DNA of 64,000 nucleotides from Fen-183 sp036504335 (lineage in GTDB: Bacteria > Acidobacteriota > Thermoanaerobaculia > UBA5066): contig DASXVJ010000025.1 in assembly GCA_036504335.1 (NCBI GenBank), forward strand, positions 1 through 64,000, in the 5' to 3' direction. Both the position numbers and the translations under genes were made by a program. This document shows, piece by piece, positions 52,501 to 60,036 of the stretch (positions within the stretch are counted from its first letter, which is position 1; each line of letters opens with the position of its first letter). Under the pieces are notes generated by a model. That model saw only the letters and a list, made by a program, of their open reading frames with translations, was not told the origin of the DNA and did not search any database.

Positions 52501-52558
52501 CGAGTCGGGCGAGCCGCTCCTCGAGGCGCTCCGCGCGCTGGGGGGCCGCGATGTCTGA
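49547..52558 (+). CDS. AddB-like helicase-remnant/nuclease subunit
   Basis: A 1003-residue protein of the AddB type. The long N-terminal part resembles an inactive UvrD-fold helicase (ADFCAAHSVDEKILLVPSFP at the start) with no intact Walker A. The C-terminal RecB-like nuclease domain has LQGQIDRIDSEG near 850 and AVWDYKTGSE near 868. Cysteines in CDFCDFRLACGD near 965, plus probably one upstream, would hold the 4Fe-4S pin seen in AddB. With the next gene it forms an AddAB-like complex for resection of double-strand breaks. The following helicase gene overlaps it by 8 nt. Confidence 0.85.
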   Translation: MAPAVERNRLLAELADFCAAHSVDEKILLVPSFPVGQQILDALARSGCSHLNLRPATVFSLAHGVAGPALAAAGRETLSRAQLLALVEDACDQVLKPDSYFGALRERPGLHRALQSTLNEIRRAGLTPEQLPSEALEDPRKAREMKAIGRAYRDALEAGKFADPLDVLAAATRMLREDPGLKLPPAVRVLRPEGLDLSAVESAFLESFLPREVTALPVDVPADTPLTADRVSLACASGEENEVRAVFRRVVDENIPLDDVEIAITDDAAYRPLVYELAQQAGFPCTFADGIPATFSRPAQGVLDVLDWIAGGYEERALARLFGAGRANLAAAHPRGALVGPVRAARAFRRARIVRGRDRTRARLALERERLERRARAEGLEPEAIAERLVPLDAVAAWVDRLLAIAPVPDPEGRIDLAALARAGLEITGLLDVASRLDGMAREGLARLFAEFASLPPRRLPLAEAAARLREAVGTLAVASSTPAPGHAHVARIAAAGWSGRARTFLLGLDEARFPGGGAQDPVLLDHEREAVNRRMGSHTLPLRRGTAAEESRSALASLLARARGRLVLSYSNRDFLQDAEQFPSSAVLDVFRALESRPRASFQDLFDREGAPAAFRPAGAPLDEIEWWLAALHAPGTEPERAGREVETAYPWIADGREADEARRSPAFTKWDGRLSVAPGELDPRVTREPTSASRLQLLAKSPRGYFLKYVLGLSEPDEDHAVDVWLDALEYGRLFHETVFEFFTERVEPDAPFDLVRETARLLKVADRNLVRMRGEIPPPSDVAFRQQRDAFLADLDVFVKGEAKSASTSVPRFFEVPLGRSYGAAGKDLASAEPVEIAGGGGTFLLQGQIDRIDSEGAGAWAVWDYKTGSERQFKDALPLNRGRQIQHALYARAAETLLRRSGFDVKSLRSGYYFPTRKGGGRRVVPEVSDADVDATLTNLFDLLAAGAFPHSTRKRDCDFCDFRLACGDPGEAARQSKAKCESGEPLLEALRALGGRDV

Positions 52559-55500
52559 GCGGATGCTGAAAAAGGGACCGCTCCCGGACGCCGCCGAGCG
52601 GCTCCGGATCGAGACCGAGCTCGACCGCAACTTCCTCGTGGAGGCGGGCGCGGGCTCCGGCAAGACGACGAGCCTCGTCTCGCGGATGATCGCGCTCCTC
52701 GGCGCGGGCGTCGCAGAGCCGGACGCCCTCGTCGCCGTGACGTTCACGCGCAAGGCCGCGTCGCAGCTGCGGCAGCGCTTCCAGGAAAAGCTGGAGGAGC
52801 GCCTCGCCTCCGAGAAGGAGCCCGCCGTCAAGGAACGGCTCGAGAGGGCCCAGAAAGGCCTCGACCTCGTCCGCGTCGGGACGATCCACTCGTTCTGCGC
52901 CTCTCTGCTGCGCGAACGCCCGGTCGAGGCCGGCATCGACCTCGGCCTCTCGGACGTCAAGCTCCAGGAAGCCGCGCTCTTCCAGCCGCTCGCGTGGCGC
53001 GAGTGGATCGCCGAGTGCGCGGAGAAGGACGACCCGCGGCTCGCCGCGCTGGAAGAAACGGGCCTCTCCGCGCAGGACCTCGAGAGCGCGTTCGTGACGC
53101 TCGCGGAATATCCCGACGTCGTTCCGGCCGTCGCGAGCCCGCCGCCGCCGAAGCCCGCGCTCGAAGGCGTCCGCCGGAAGACGGCCCTGCTCCTCGCGGA
53201 GGCCGGGCCGCTGAAGCCGGGCGAGCCGCTCGCCGGGAAGGAAGCCGACGACCTTCAGGCGGCTCTCGTGAGGGTCGCCCGCCTCCTGGAACAGCCGGAC
53301 GCCGAGAGCGACGACGGGTTCGTCCGCGTGCTCGAGGAACTCGAGCCCGAGAAGCTCGCCGACATCAAGGTCACCCAATGGGACGGCGGGAAGGCCGCGG
53401 CGCTCGCGTTCGTCGCGCGCTTCGAGGCGTTCCGCGAGAAGGTCCTCCGGCCCACGCTCCTCGCGTGGCGCGAGTGGGTGCACCCGCGCGCGATGGGGTT
53501 TCTCCTCCCCGCGCTCGAGCGCCTGCGCACGCGCCGCCGCGAGGAAGGCTTCCTCACGTACGAGGACTTGCTCCTGATCTCCCGGGACGTCCTGCGCGAC
53601 CAGCCGGCCGTGCGGCGCTACTTCCGCAGCCGCATCTCGCACCTTCTCGTCGACGAGTTCCAGGACACGGATCCGCTCCAGGCGGAGATCATGCTGTTCC
53701 TCACCTCGGACGACGACCGGCAGAAGAACGCGTGGAAGCTGCGGCCGAAGCCGGGCTCGCTGTTCGTCGTCGGCGACCCGAAGCAGTCCATCTACCGCTT
53801 CCGCCGCGCGGACATCGAGACGTACGAGACGTTCACGGAGATCGTGATCGCCTCGGGCGGCGAGGTCCTGCCTCTGACGTCGAGCTTCCGGACCGTGGAC
53901 GCGGCCGCCGCGCCCGTGAACCGGACGTTCGCGGGAGTCTTCCCGAAGAAGGCGACGAACCTCCAGGCCAGGTTCGCGTCCCTCGAGGCGCGCGGCGCCG
54001 AAACGGGTCCGACGTGCGGCGCCTTCCGGCTCGCGTCGCAGGGCGACGGCACCGTTCGCGAGGGCCGCGTGCGCTCGATCAACGCGCAGAACGTGGCCGA
54101 CTTCGTCCGGCGCGCCCTCGCCGGCGGCTGGAAGATCCCGGCGGGCCCGGGCGGCGCGCCCGTGACGCCGAAACCGTCGGACATCCTGGTCCTGACCGTG
54201 GGGCGCGACGCGCTCGCCGAGCACGCGCAGGCCCTCGAAGTCGCGGGGGTCCCCGTCGAGGTCACCGGGAGCAGGGCCTTCGCGATCACGAAAGGCCTCC
54301 TCGCCCTGCAGCCTCTCCTCGCCGCCGTGAACGACCCCGACGACGAGGTCGCCGTCGTCGCGTTCCTCTCGGGACCGCTCTCAGGCGTGGACGACGACGC
54401 GCTCTGGCGCCACCGCAAGGCCGGCCGCCGTTTCGCGTTCACGACCGACCCCGAGCCCGGCACGGACCCGAAGATCGCGCGCGGCCTGGCTCACCTCCGC
54501 GACGCGCTGAGGGACAGCCGCGCCTTCCCGCCCGCGGCCGCGCTCGTGAAGATCGTGGAGCGTCTCGGCCTCGCGGCGTCCATCTGCGCCGACGAGGGCG
54601 GCCGCACCGCGACCGGCAACCTCCTCAAGGTCCTCGCGTGGGCGCGGCGGCTCTCGGCCGACGGCCACTCCTTCGCGAACGTCGCGCGGCGCCTCGTCGA
54701 GGAGGCGCCCGAGCTCGAGGAGATGAGCGTCGACGCGGCGCGCTCGAACGCGGTCCGTCTCATGAACATTCACAAAGCCAAGGGGCTCGAGGCGCCGATC
54801 GTGATCCTCGCCGAGCCGGTCGACCGGGCGCCCCACGAGCCGGGCTCGCACATCGAGCGGACGGGCGACGTGCCGCGCGGCTGGTTCCCGGTCCTCAAGC
54901 CCCTCGGCGAGCGCGGCGTGCGCATCCTCGCGCTCCCTCCAGACTGGGAGGAGAAGAGCGGAATCGAGCGCCTGTTCCTCGACGCCGAGCAGCAGCGTCT
55001 CTTCTATGTCGGCGCGACGCGGGCGATGTACACGCTCGTCGCGAGCGTCCACACGAAGGTCACGAAGAAGGAAGGCGCGCGGCTCACGGGCCTCTGGGCG
55101 CCGCTCGACCCGCACCTCCAGGAGCTCGTGGCCCGCCCCGCGCCTGCGCCGGCCCCGCCCGGGCGCGAAGTGCCGCCGCTCGCCGAGAGGCTCCCCGGGG
55201 TGCGCACGCGCCTCGCCGAGGCGCGGGAGCGCGCCGGCGCCCCGACGTATGGCGTCGTCACGGTGACGGCGCTCGCGAAAAAGGAAGGCCCTCGCGCCCC
55301 GTCGCCGGCCGAGGAAGCGCGCGGCGCGGCGTGGGGACGCGTCCTGCATCAGCTCCTCGAAGCGGCCCTGCGGACGCCCGGCGTCGACCTTCGGCCCCTC
55401 GCGCTCAACCTCATGCGGGACGAGGAGGTCGCGCCCGACCTCCTCGTCGAGGTGCTTCGCGTCGCCGGGTCCGTCACGGCTTCGGAGCTCTGGGCGCGGG

Positions 55501-55895
55501 CGCTCAAGTCGCCGCGCCGCTACGTGGAGGTCCCGTTCGAGATGGTCGTGCCGTCGAAAGAACTCGGCTTCGCAGCCGGCCCTTCCGAGACGCTCCTCAA
55601 GGGCGCGATGGACCTCGTCTTCGAGGAGGACGGCGTCTGGCGCATCGTGGACTGGAAGTCCGACGTCGTCGGCGACGGACTCGAAGCCCTCGTCGCGCAC
55701 TACGCGCCCCAGGTGACGCATTACAGACGCGCGTGGGAAGCGCTCACGAAACGGCCGGCGAAGGCCGGGCTGTTCTTCATGGACACCGGGGAACTCGTCT
55801 GGCTGGGAGAAAACGAGAAAGAAGGGATGGAAGAGAAGATTTCTTTGAACGTACGACGGGAAGCGCCTCGGCAGGGCTCGCTGTTCGACGAATGA
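52551..55895 (+). CDS. AddA/RecB-like helicase-nuclease
   Basis: A 1114-residue UvrD-family helicase with a fused nuclease. Walker A is EAGAGSGKTTSLVSRM near residue 30, Walker B LLVDEFQDTDPLQAEI near 365. Other helicase motifs include VVGDPKQSIYRFRRAD, VRLMNIHKAKGLEAPIVI and RLFYVGATRA. The C-terminal nuclease motif is GAMDLVFEEDGVWRIVDWKS near 1025. Its pairing with the AddB-like gene points to recombinational repair of broken ends. The extreme 3' end (KISLNVRRE) is AT-rich and contains one dispersed motif copy. The lipoprotein gene overlaps its stop by 4 nt. Confidence 0.92.
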   Translation: MSERMLKKGPLPDAAERLRIETELDRNFLVEAGAGSGKTTSLVSRMIALLGAGVAEPDALVAVTFTRKAASQLRQRFQEKLEERLASEKEPAVKERLERAQKGLDLVRVGTIHSFCASLLRERPVEAGIDLGLSDVKLQEAALFQPLAWREWIAECAEKDDPRLAALEETGLSAQDLESAFVTLAEYPDVVPAVASPPPPKPALEGVRRKTALLLAEAGPLKPGEPLAGKEADDLQAALVRVARLLEQPDAESDDGFVRVLEELEPEKLADIKVTQWDGGKAAALAFVARFEAFREKVLRPTLLAWREWVHPRAMGFLLPALERLRTRRREEGFLTYEDLLLISRDVLRDQPAVRRYFRSRISHLLVDEFQDTDPLQAEIMLFLTSDDDRQKNAWKLRPKPGSLFVVGDPKQSIYRFRRADIETYETFTEIVIASGGEVLPLTSSFRTVDAAAAPVNRTFAGVFPKKATNLQARFASLEARGAETGPTCGAFRLASQGDGTVREGRVRSINAQNVADFVRRALAGGWKIPAGPGGAPVTPKPSDILVLTVGRDALAEHAQALEVAGVPVEVTGSRAFAITKGLLALQPLLAAVNDPDDEVAVVAFLSGPLSGVDDDALWRHRKAGRRFAFTTDPEPGTDPKIARGLAHLRDALRDSRAFPPAAALVKIVERLGLAASICADEGGRTATGNLLKVLAWARRLSADGHSFANVARRLVEEAPELEEMSVDAARSNAVRLMNIHKAKGLEAPIVILAEPVDRAPHEPGSHIERTGDVPRGWFPVLKPLGERGVRILALPPDWEEKSGIERLFLDAEQQRLFYVGATRAMYTLVASVHTKVTKKEGARLTGLWAPLDPHLQELVARPAPAPAPPGREVPPLAERLPGVRTRLAEARERAGAPTYGVVTVTALAKKEGPRAPSPAEEARGAAWGRVLHQLLEAALRTPGVDLRPLALNLMRDEEVAPDLLVEVLRVAGSVTASELWARALKSPRRYVEVPFEMVVPSKELGFAAGPSETLLKGAMDLVFEEDGVWRIVDWKSDVVGDGLEALVAHYAPQVTHYRRAWEALTKRPAKAGLFFMDTGELVWLGENEKEGMEEKISLNVRREAPRQGSLFDE
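55833..55850 (+). repeat. Dispersed AT-rich motif, single copy (3' end of addA-like gene)
   Basis: Reads GAAGATTTCTTTGAACGT. It shares 15 consecutive bases (GAAGATTTCTTTGA plus flank) with the arm at 35162 in an unrelated gene and is read in the same frame there (KISL). Confidence 0.65.
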
Positions 55896-56506
55896 GAAAG
55901 GCCGCGTTTCTGTTGGCGTTCGTGACGGCCGGCTGCGCGTCGTCGCCGTGGCAGAGCACAGAGAACGTGCCGGGCGGAAAGCTGTACGTCCCGAAGCTCT
56001 ACGCGCCGCTCCTCCCCGGCTCCATCTACCCGGACAAGAAGGTCCCCGTGCCCGCTAAGGGCCGGCCGGCGCTCGTCGTCGTGTGTCCCGAGAAGGGCGA
56101 CTGCCGAAGAGACGTGATCCTCGACCAGGCGGCCCAGCGCGGCCTCGTCGTCCTCGTTGGACTCGAGCCGAAAGCGGATTTGCTTCGGACCCGTGCGGAG
56201 GCGGACCCGGAGCGAATCGGCTGGCTTCTCGTCGCACCCAGCGGGGATTTTCTTAGAAGGTTGATTGAGGCCGGGGCGCGGGGCGCGGCCGTCGCCGTAA
56301 TCGCGCCGCCGCCGCAGGCCGGCGCGAGGGTCCCCTCTTACCCTTCTAAGCATCTTCTCTTGGCTGCCCTCCACTCTGCCGAGCTGCCGGAGGCGAAAGA
56401 CGCGACCGTCCTCAGGCTCTATTCGCCGAACGACAAGGGCCTTCTTCCGGACGAGGCGTTTCGCGATGCCGTCGAGTGGCTGGCCGGCGAGCTTGGGGCT
56501 CGCTGA
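55892..56506 (+). CDS. Putative lipoprotein with alpha/beta-hydrolase-like core
   Basis: A 204-residue exported protein with a lipobox (LLAFVTAGCASS, Cys at residue 15). The remainder alternates strands and helices (RPALVVVCPEKGD, LVVLVGLEPKA, IGWLLVAPSGDFLRRLIEAG). It resembles a degenerate esterase or dienelactone-hydrolase fold. The nucleophile position reads VAPSGDF rather than GxSxG, so activity is doubtful. It overlaps the addA-like stop (ATGA) but has no evident functional link. A dispersed motif pair lies in its second half. Confidence 0.65.
   Translation: MRKAAFLLAFVTAGCASSPWQSTENVPGGKLYVPKLYAPLLPGSIYPDKKVPVPAKGRPALVVVCPEKGDCRRDVILDQAAQRGLVVLVGLEPKADLLRTRAEADPERIGWLLVAPSGDFLRRLIEAGARGAAVAVIAPPPQAGARVPSYPSKHLLLAALHSAELPEAKDATVLRLYSPNDKGLLPDEAFRDAVEWLAGELGAR
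56246..56357. repeat. Dispersed AT-rich motif, inverted pair (in lipoprotein gene)
   Basis: Left arm 56246-56264 reads GATTTTCTTAGAAGGTTGA on the + strand. Right arm 56341-56357 reads GAAGATGCTTAGAAGGG on the - strand. They encode DFLRRL and PSKHL. Confidence 0.7.
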
Positions 56507-56519
56507 GACACGCTCTCAG
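56503..56519. other. 6-bp hairpin between lipoprotein and cytochrome genes
   Basis: CTGAGA and TCTCAG flank a 5-nt loop, spanning the lipoprotein stop codon. No T-run follows, so it is a weak terminator at best. It could equally be an operator just upstream of the cytochrome -10 box. Confidence 0.35.
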
Positions 56520-56522
56520 AGC

Positions 56523-56528
56523 TAGAAT
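56523..56528 (+). promoter_or_regulatory. -10-like box TAGAAT of the cytochrome gene (leaderless)
   Basis: TAGAAT ends 7 nt before the ATG at 56536; the gap has no ribosome binding site. Confidence 0.5.
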
Positions 56529-56535
56529 TCCCGCC

Positions 56536-59394
56536 ATGACGGTTCGAAACGAAGGCGCGGTGCGCGCCAAGGGCGTCCTTCACCCCTGGCAGAGGCGGCT
56601 CTACACGATCCTCCTCGTGCCGCTCGGCCTCATGGCGGCGAACTCGATCTACCTCGTCGCCTTCACGAAGTACTCCTCGTTCTTCATGGCGATGCTGCTC
56701 ATGCACCTCGTGCTGGGCCTCCTGATCGCCATCCCCTTCCTCGTTTTCGCGCTCACGCACGGCGCGCGGATGCTCGCGAACATCCGGAACCGCAACGCGA
56801 AGATCGCCGGGATCACGATCGTCTGCCTGTCACTCCTGTGCATCGGGACCGGGATCACGATGGCCCTGAAGGGCGCGACGCTCACGAACCGGCCGATCTA
56901 CCTCGCGCACGTCTTCGCGATTCCGGCCGCCCTCGTCGCGTTCATCCTCCACCGGCGCGCCGCGGTCCACAAGCTTCACTTCCGGATGCTCGGGCAGTGG
57001 GGCGGCGCCGTGGCCGCGTTCGTCCTCGTGATGGCGGGCCTCCACAAGCTGGAGAAGCCGCCGCAGCGCGTCGTGAACACGAACGGCGACGTGCAGTTCT
57101 TCCTATCCTCCGCCGAGACGTTCGACCAGGGCCTCCTCGACGGCAAGAAGCTGTCCGCGAACCAGTACTGCCAGGAGTGCCACCCGGATTCCTTCAAGCG
57201 CTGGGAGAAGTCCGCGCACCGCTTTTCGTCCTTCAACAACCCGTTCTACCGCCGCTCCGTCGAGCTCATGGCCGACCGCGTCGGCCGCGAGAAGACGAAG
57301 TGGTGCTCCGGCTGCCACGACCCCGTCGTCCTCTTCACGGGCCAGATGGGCAAGGCGACGATGTCGAGCTTCTCGTACGACCAGTTCGAGGGGCAGCAGG
57401 GGCTCACCTGCATGTCCTGCCACTCGATCGCCGAGGTCAAGGACCTGCGCGGCAACGGCGGCTACGTGATCGAGGAGAGCAAGCAGTACCCGTTCGCGTT
57501 CTCGGACAACAAGGCGCTGAAAGAGGTCAACAAGCTCCTGATCCGCATGGAGCCGTCCCTCCACCGCCAGACGTTCATGAAGCCCTTCATGCGCACGCCG
57601 GAGTTCTGCTCGACCTGCCACAAGGTCGGCCTCCTCCCGCCGCTCAACGACTACCACTGGATGCGCGGCCAGAATCACTACGACAGCTGGTACGACTCGG
57701 GCGTCTCGGGCAACGCGGTGCGGTCGTTCTACGACCCGCCGAAGACGAAAGCGTGCCGCGATTGCCACCTTCCGCTCATGCCCTCCCGCGAGTTCGGGAA
57801 CGTGGCCGGCATGCTCCACGATCACCTCTTCCCGGCGGCCAACACGGCTCTGCCGGCCCTGAGAGGGGACAAGGAGACCATAGAAGATATTCGTAGAAAG
57901 GTATTGGTCGGATCACTTTCGATCGACGTCTTCGCCGTGAAGCGAGCCTCGGAGGTCATCCCTCTTGGCCCTTCGCTGCCGTCTCTTCATCCCGGCGAGA
58001 CCGTGGACGTCGAGGTGGTCGTGCGCACGCGCACGCTCGGGCACCCGTACACGAACGGCACGTCCGACAGCAACGAGACGTGGGTCGAGTTCAAGGCCGA
58101 CAACGGGGCGCGCTCCGTGATGGCCTCGGGCACGCTCGACGCGAACGGGCGCCTCGACCCCGCCGCCGACAAGATCGCGCAGCTCGCGATCGCGCACGAC
58201 GGCTCGTTCATGGACCGCCGGCAGCCGCAGGACATCCACGTCCCGCTCTACAACAACTTCATCCCGCCCGGCGCGGCGCGCACGGTCCACTACCGCTTCA
58301 CCGTGCCGAAGGACGCGGCCGGAACGATCACGCTTGCGGCCGCGCTCAACTACCGGAAGTTCTCCAGGGACTATTCGATCTTCGTGGGCGGGAAGGACGC
58401 TCCGGAGCTCCCGGTGACGGTCATTTCCGCGGACTCCGTGATTCTCCCAATTTCTTCGCAGAATTCCCCGACACCGACTGCGGTCGCCGAGGCCTCGCCG
58501 CCTGGCACGGCGCCTCCGAATGCCAAGGCTTCAACCACTCGCGGAAATCCCGATTTCCCCGATCGCCCGTGGATCCGCTGGAACGACTACGGGATCGGCC
58601 TCCTGCTGCAGGGAGACCTCCGCGGCGCGTCGTGGGCGTTCAGGAAGGTTGCCGAGCTCGCGGCCGACAAGCCGGACGGCCCGCTGAACCTCGCGCGCTG
58701 CAAGGTTCAGGAGGGCGATCTCCCCGCCGCGAAGGCCGCGCTCGCCGACGCCGAGAGGCGCAGGCCGGGCTGGGGCAAGACGCAGTACTTCCGCTCGCTC
58801 GTCTCCAAGGAGGAGGGCCGCCTCGACGACGCGCTCGCCGACCTCGACCGCGTCCTCGCGAAGTTCCCGAAGGACCGCGTCGTCCTGAACCAGAAGGCGC
58901 GCGTCCTCTACCTCGCGGGCAAGTACGCGGAGGCGCTCCCGCCGATCGACGCCGTCCTCGCGATCGACGGCGAGGACCTCGCCGCGCATTACAACGCGAT
59001 GCTCTGCCTCAAGGCGCTCGGGCGCTCGGAGGAGGCCGCCGCCGAGGAGAAGTGGTATCGCTTCTTCAAGGACGACGAGGCCGCCCGCGCCCTCCTCGCG
59101 GAATACCGCATTGCGCACCCGCTCGAAAATCGCGAGTCGCTGCCCGTGCACGTCCACGACGACGCGCAGCCGCCGCAGGCCGTTCCGCCCGCCTGGCTCG
59201 CCGAGATCGGGCCGAAGGGCTACGCGTACAAGGGCACCGCGCCGAAGGGCGAGATGGTTCTGAAGGACGACCGCCCGCAGGGCGCGCCTCGCCCGTTCGC
59301 GCGGCCGGCGCCGCCGTCGAAGCAGGCGGGAGAGCGCAAGGGACCCGGCGTGCCGGTTGCGGCCGCCGTCGCCCCGGTCCTGTCGTCGCACTGA
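56536..59394 (+). CDS. Membrane-anchored five-haem cytochrome c fused to TPR domain
   Basis: A 952-residue protein. The first 175 residues form about five membrane helices. A periplasmic multihaem domain follows with five CxxCH sites: CQECH (about 211), CSGCH (257), CMSCH (292), CSTCH (357) and CRDCH (407). Next is a beta-rich domain (about 455-640). A Pro/Thr-rich linker leads to a TPR region (about 680-860), then a Pro/Ala-rich tail. The order resembles cytochrome c554/NrfA-like electron carriers with added scaffold modules. It is likely an electron-transfer protein; the partner is unknown. A secreted protein follows 12 nt later. Confidence 0.88.
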   Translation: MTVRNEGAVRAKGVLHPWQRRLYTILLVPLGLMAANSIYLVAFTKYSSFFMAMLLMHLVLGLLIAIPFLVFALTHGARMLANIRNRNAKIAGITIVCLSLLCIGTGITMALKGATLTNRPIYLAHVFAIPAALVAFILHRRAAVHKLHFRMLGQWGGAVAAFVLVMAGLHKLEKPPQRVVNTNGDVQFFLSSAETFDQGLLDGKKLSANQYCQECHPDSFKRWEKSAHRFSSFNNPFYRRSVELMADRVGREKTKWCSGCHDPVVLFTGQMGKATMSSFSYDQFEGQQGLTCMSCHSIAEVKDLRGNGGYVIEESKQYPFAFSDNKALKEVNKLLIRMEPSLHRQTFMKPFMRTPEFCSTCHKVGLLPPLNDYHWMRGQNHYDSWYDSGVSGNAVRSFYDPPKTKACRDCHLPLMPSREFGNVAGMLHDHLFPAANTALPALRGDKETIEDIRRKVLVGSLSIDVFAVKRASEVIPLGPSLPSLHPGETVDVEVVVRTRTLGHPYTNGTSDSNETWVEFKADNGARSVMASGTLDANGRLDPAADKIAQLAIAHDGSFMDRRQPQDIHVPLYNNFIPPGAARTVHYRFTVPKDAAGTITLAAALNYRKFSRDYSIFVGGKDAPELPVTVISADSVILPISSQNSPTPTAVAEASPPGTAPPNAKASTTRGNPDFPDRPWIRWNDYGIGLLLQGDLRGASWAFRKVAELAADKPDGPLNLARCKVQEGDLPAAKAALADAERRRPGWGKTQYFRSLVSKEEGRLDDALADLDRVLAKFPKDRVVLNQKARVLYLAGKYAEALPPIDAVLAIDGEDLAAHYNAMLCLKALGRSEEAAAEEKWYRFFKDDEAARALLAEYRIAHPLENRESLPVHVHDDAQPPQAVPPAWLAEIGPKGYAYKGTAPKGEMVLKDDRPQGAPRPFARPAPPSKQAGERKGPGVPVAAAVAPVLSSH
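57883..57902 (+). repeat. Dispersed AT-rich motif, divergent copy (in cytochrome gene)
   Basis: Reads GAAGATATTCGTAGAAAGGT, with two central changes from the consensus. A weak reverse relative may lie about 20-35 nt downstream. Confidence 0.45.
58449..58551. repeat. Dispersed AT-rich motif, weak inverted pair (in cytochrome gene linker)
   Basis: Left arm 58449-58467 reads AATTTCTTCGCAGAATTCC on the + strand. Right arm 58535-58551 reads GGGATTTCCGCGAGTGG on the - strand. The pair flanks the Pro/Ala-rich linker codons before the TPR domain. Confidence 0.35.
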
Positions 59395-59400
59395 TATCGT
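59395..59400 (+). promoter_or_regulatory. -10-like box TATCGT (leaderless)
   Basis: TATCGT is followed by exactly 6 nt and the ATG at 59407. It overlaps the stop region of the cytochrome gene. Confidence 0.35.
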
Positions 59401-59406
59401 TCGTCG

Positions 59407-60030
59407 ATGAAGAAGCAGATCTTCCTCTTGCTCCTGTGCGTGGCGTTCTCCGGCTCGGCCCTTCCCCAGGGAGACGTCGCCGCGATGGACAAGTGGCTGA
59501 AGCCGAAGACGATCTACTACCACGTGGACGGCGCGTACTCGGGGAAGGCGCTCGTCTCGGTGCCCAACGGCGGCGCGTGGGCCGACGTGACCGACCGCGT
59601 CGCCATCGACCTCGAGTGGGACCTCCGGAACGGAACGCTCGCACACGTCCTCAAGATCGAGAACTTCCCCACCAAGACCGCGAACCTGCGCCAGGGCGAG
59701 CCGAAGTGCGCGCCCCCCGTCCTGCGCGGCGCGTACGAGCACTGGACGGTTCTCGACATCGCCACGGGGCCGACGGGCCAGCCCGAGATGAAGGTGGAGA
59801 CCACGGTCCCGGACGTCGACACCCCGCAGTTCTGCACCGGGAAGCCGAAGCGCTGGAAGGGCAAGAAGAGCGTCCGGCCCGAGGAACTTCTGGTGCAGTC
59901 CCCCGTCCTCCTCACGATGCCCCTGGGCGATTCGAAGGACGTGAAGATCTCGAGCGACAAGAAGTCCATCGTCACGACGAAAAACGGCTGGACCTGGACC
60001 TTCACCCCGAGCGTGACGAAGCCGGCCTGA
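59407..60030 (+). CDS. Secreted protein of unknown function
   Basis: A 207-residue protein with a signal peptide (about 1-20, KKQIFLLLLCVAFSGSALPQ). The mature part is mixed alpha/beta with KTIYYHVDGAYSGKALVS, DLEWDLRNGTLAHVLKIENF and a C-terminal KNGWTWTFTPSV. Two cysteines (about 101 and 142) could pair. No family is recognised. It lies between the multihaem cytochrome gene and an MBL-fold gene on the same strand with 12 and 6 nt gaps, so it is likely co-expressed with both. Confidence 0.75.
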   Translation: MKKQIFLLLLCVAFSGSALPQGDVAAMDKWLKPKTIYYHVDGAYSGKALVSVPNGGAWADVTDRVAIDLEWDLRNGTLAHVLKIENFPTKTANLRQGEPKCAPPVLRGAYEHWTVLDIATGPTGQPEMKVETTVPDVDTPQFCTGKPKRWKGKKSVRPEELLVQSPVLLTMPLGDSKDVKISSDKKSIVTTKNGWTWTFTPSVTKPA

Positions 60031-60036
60031 GAGACC

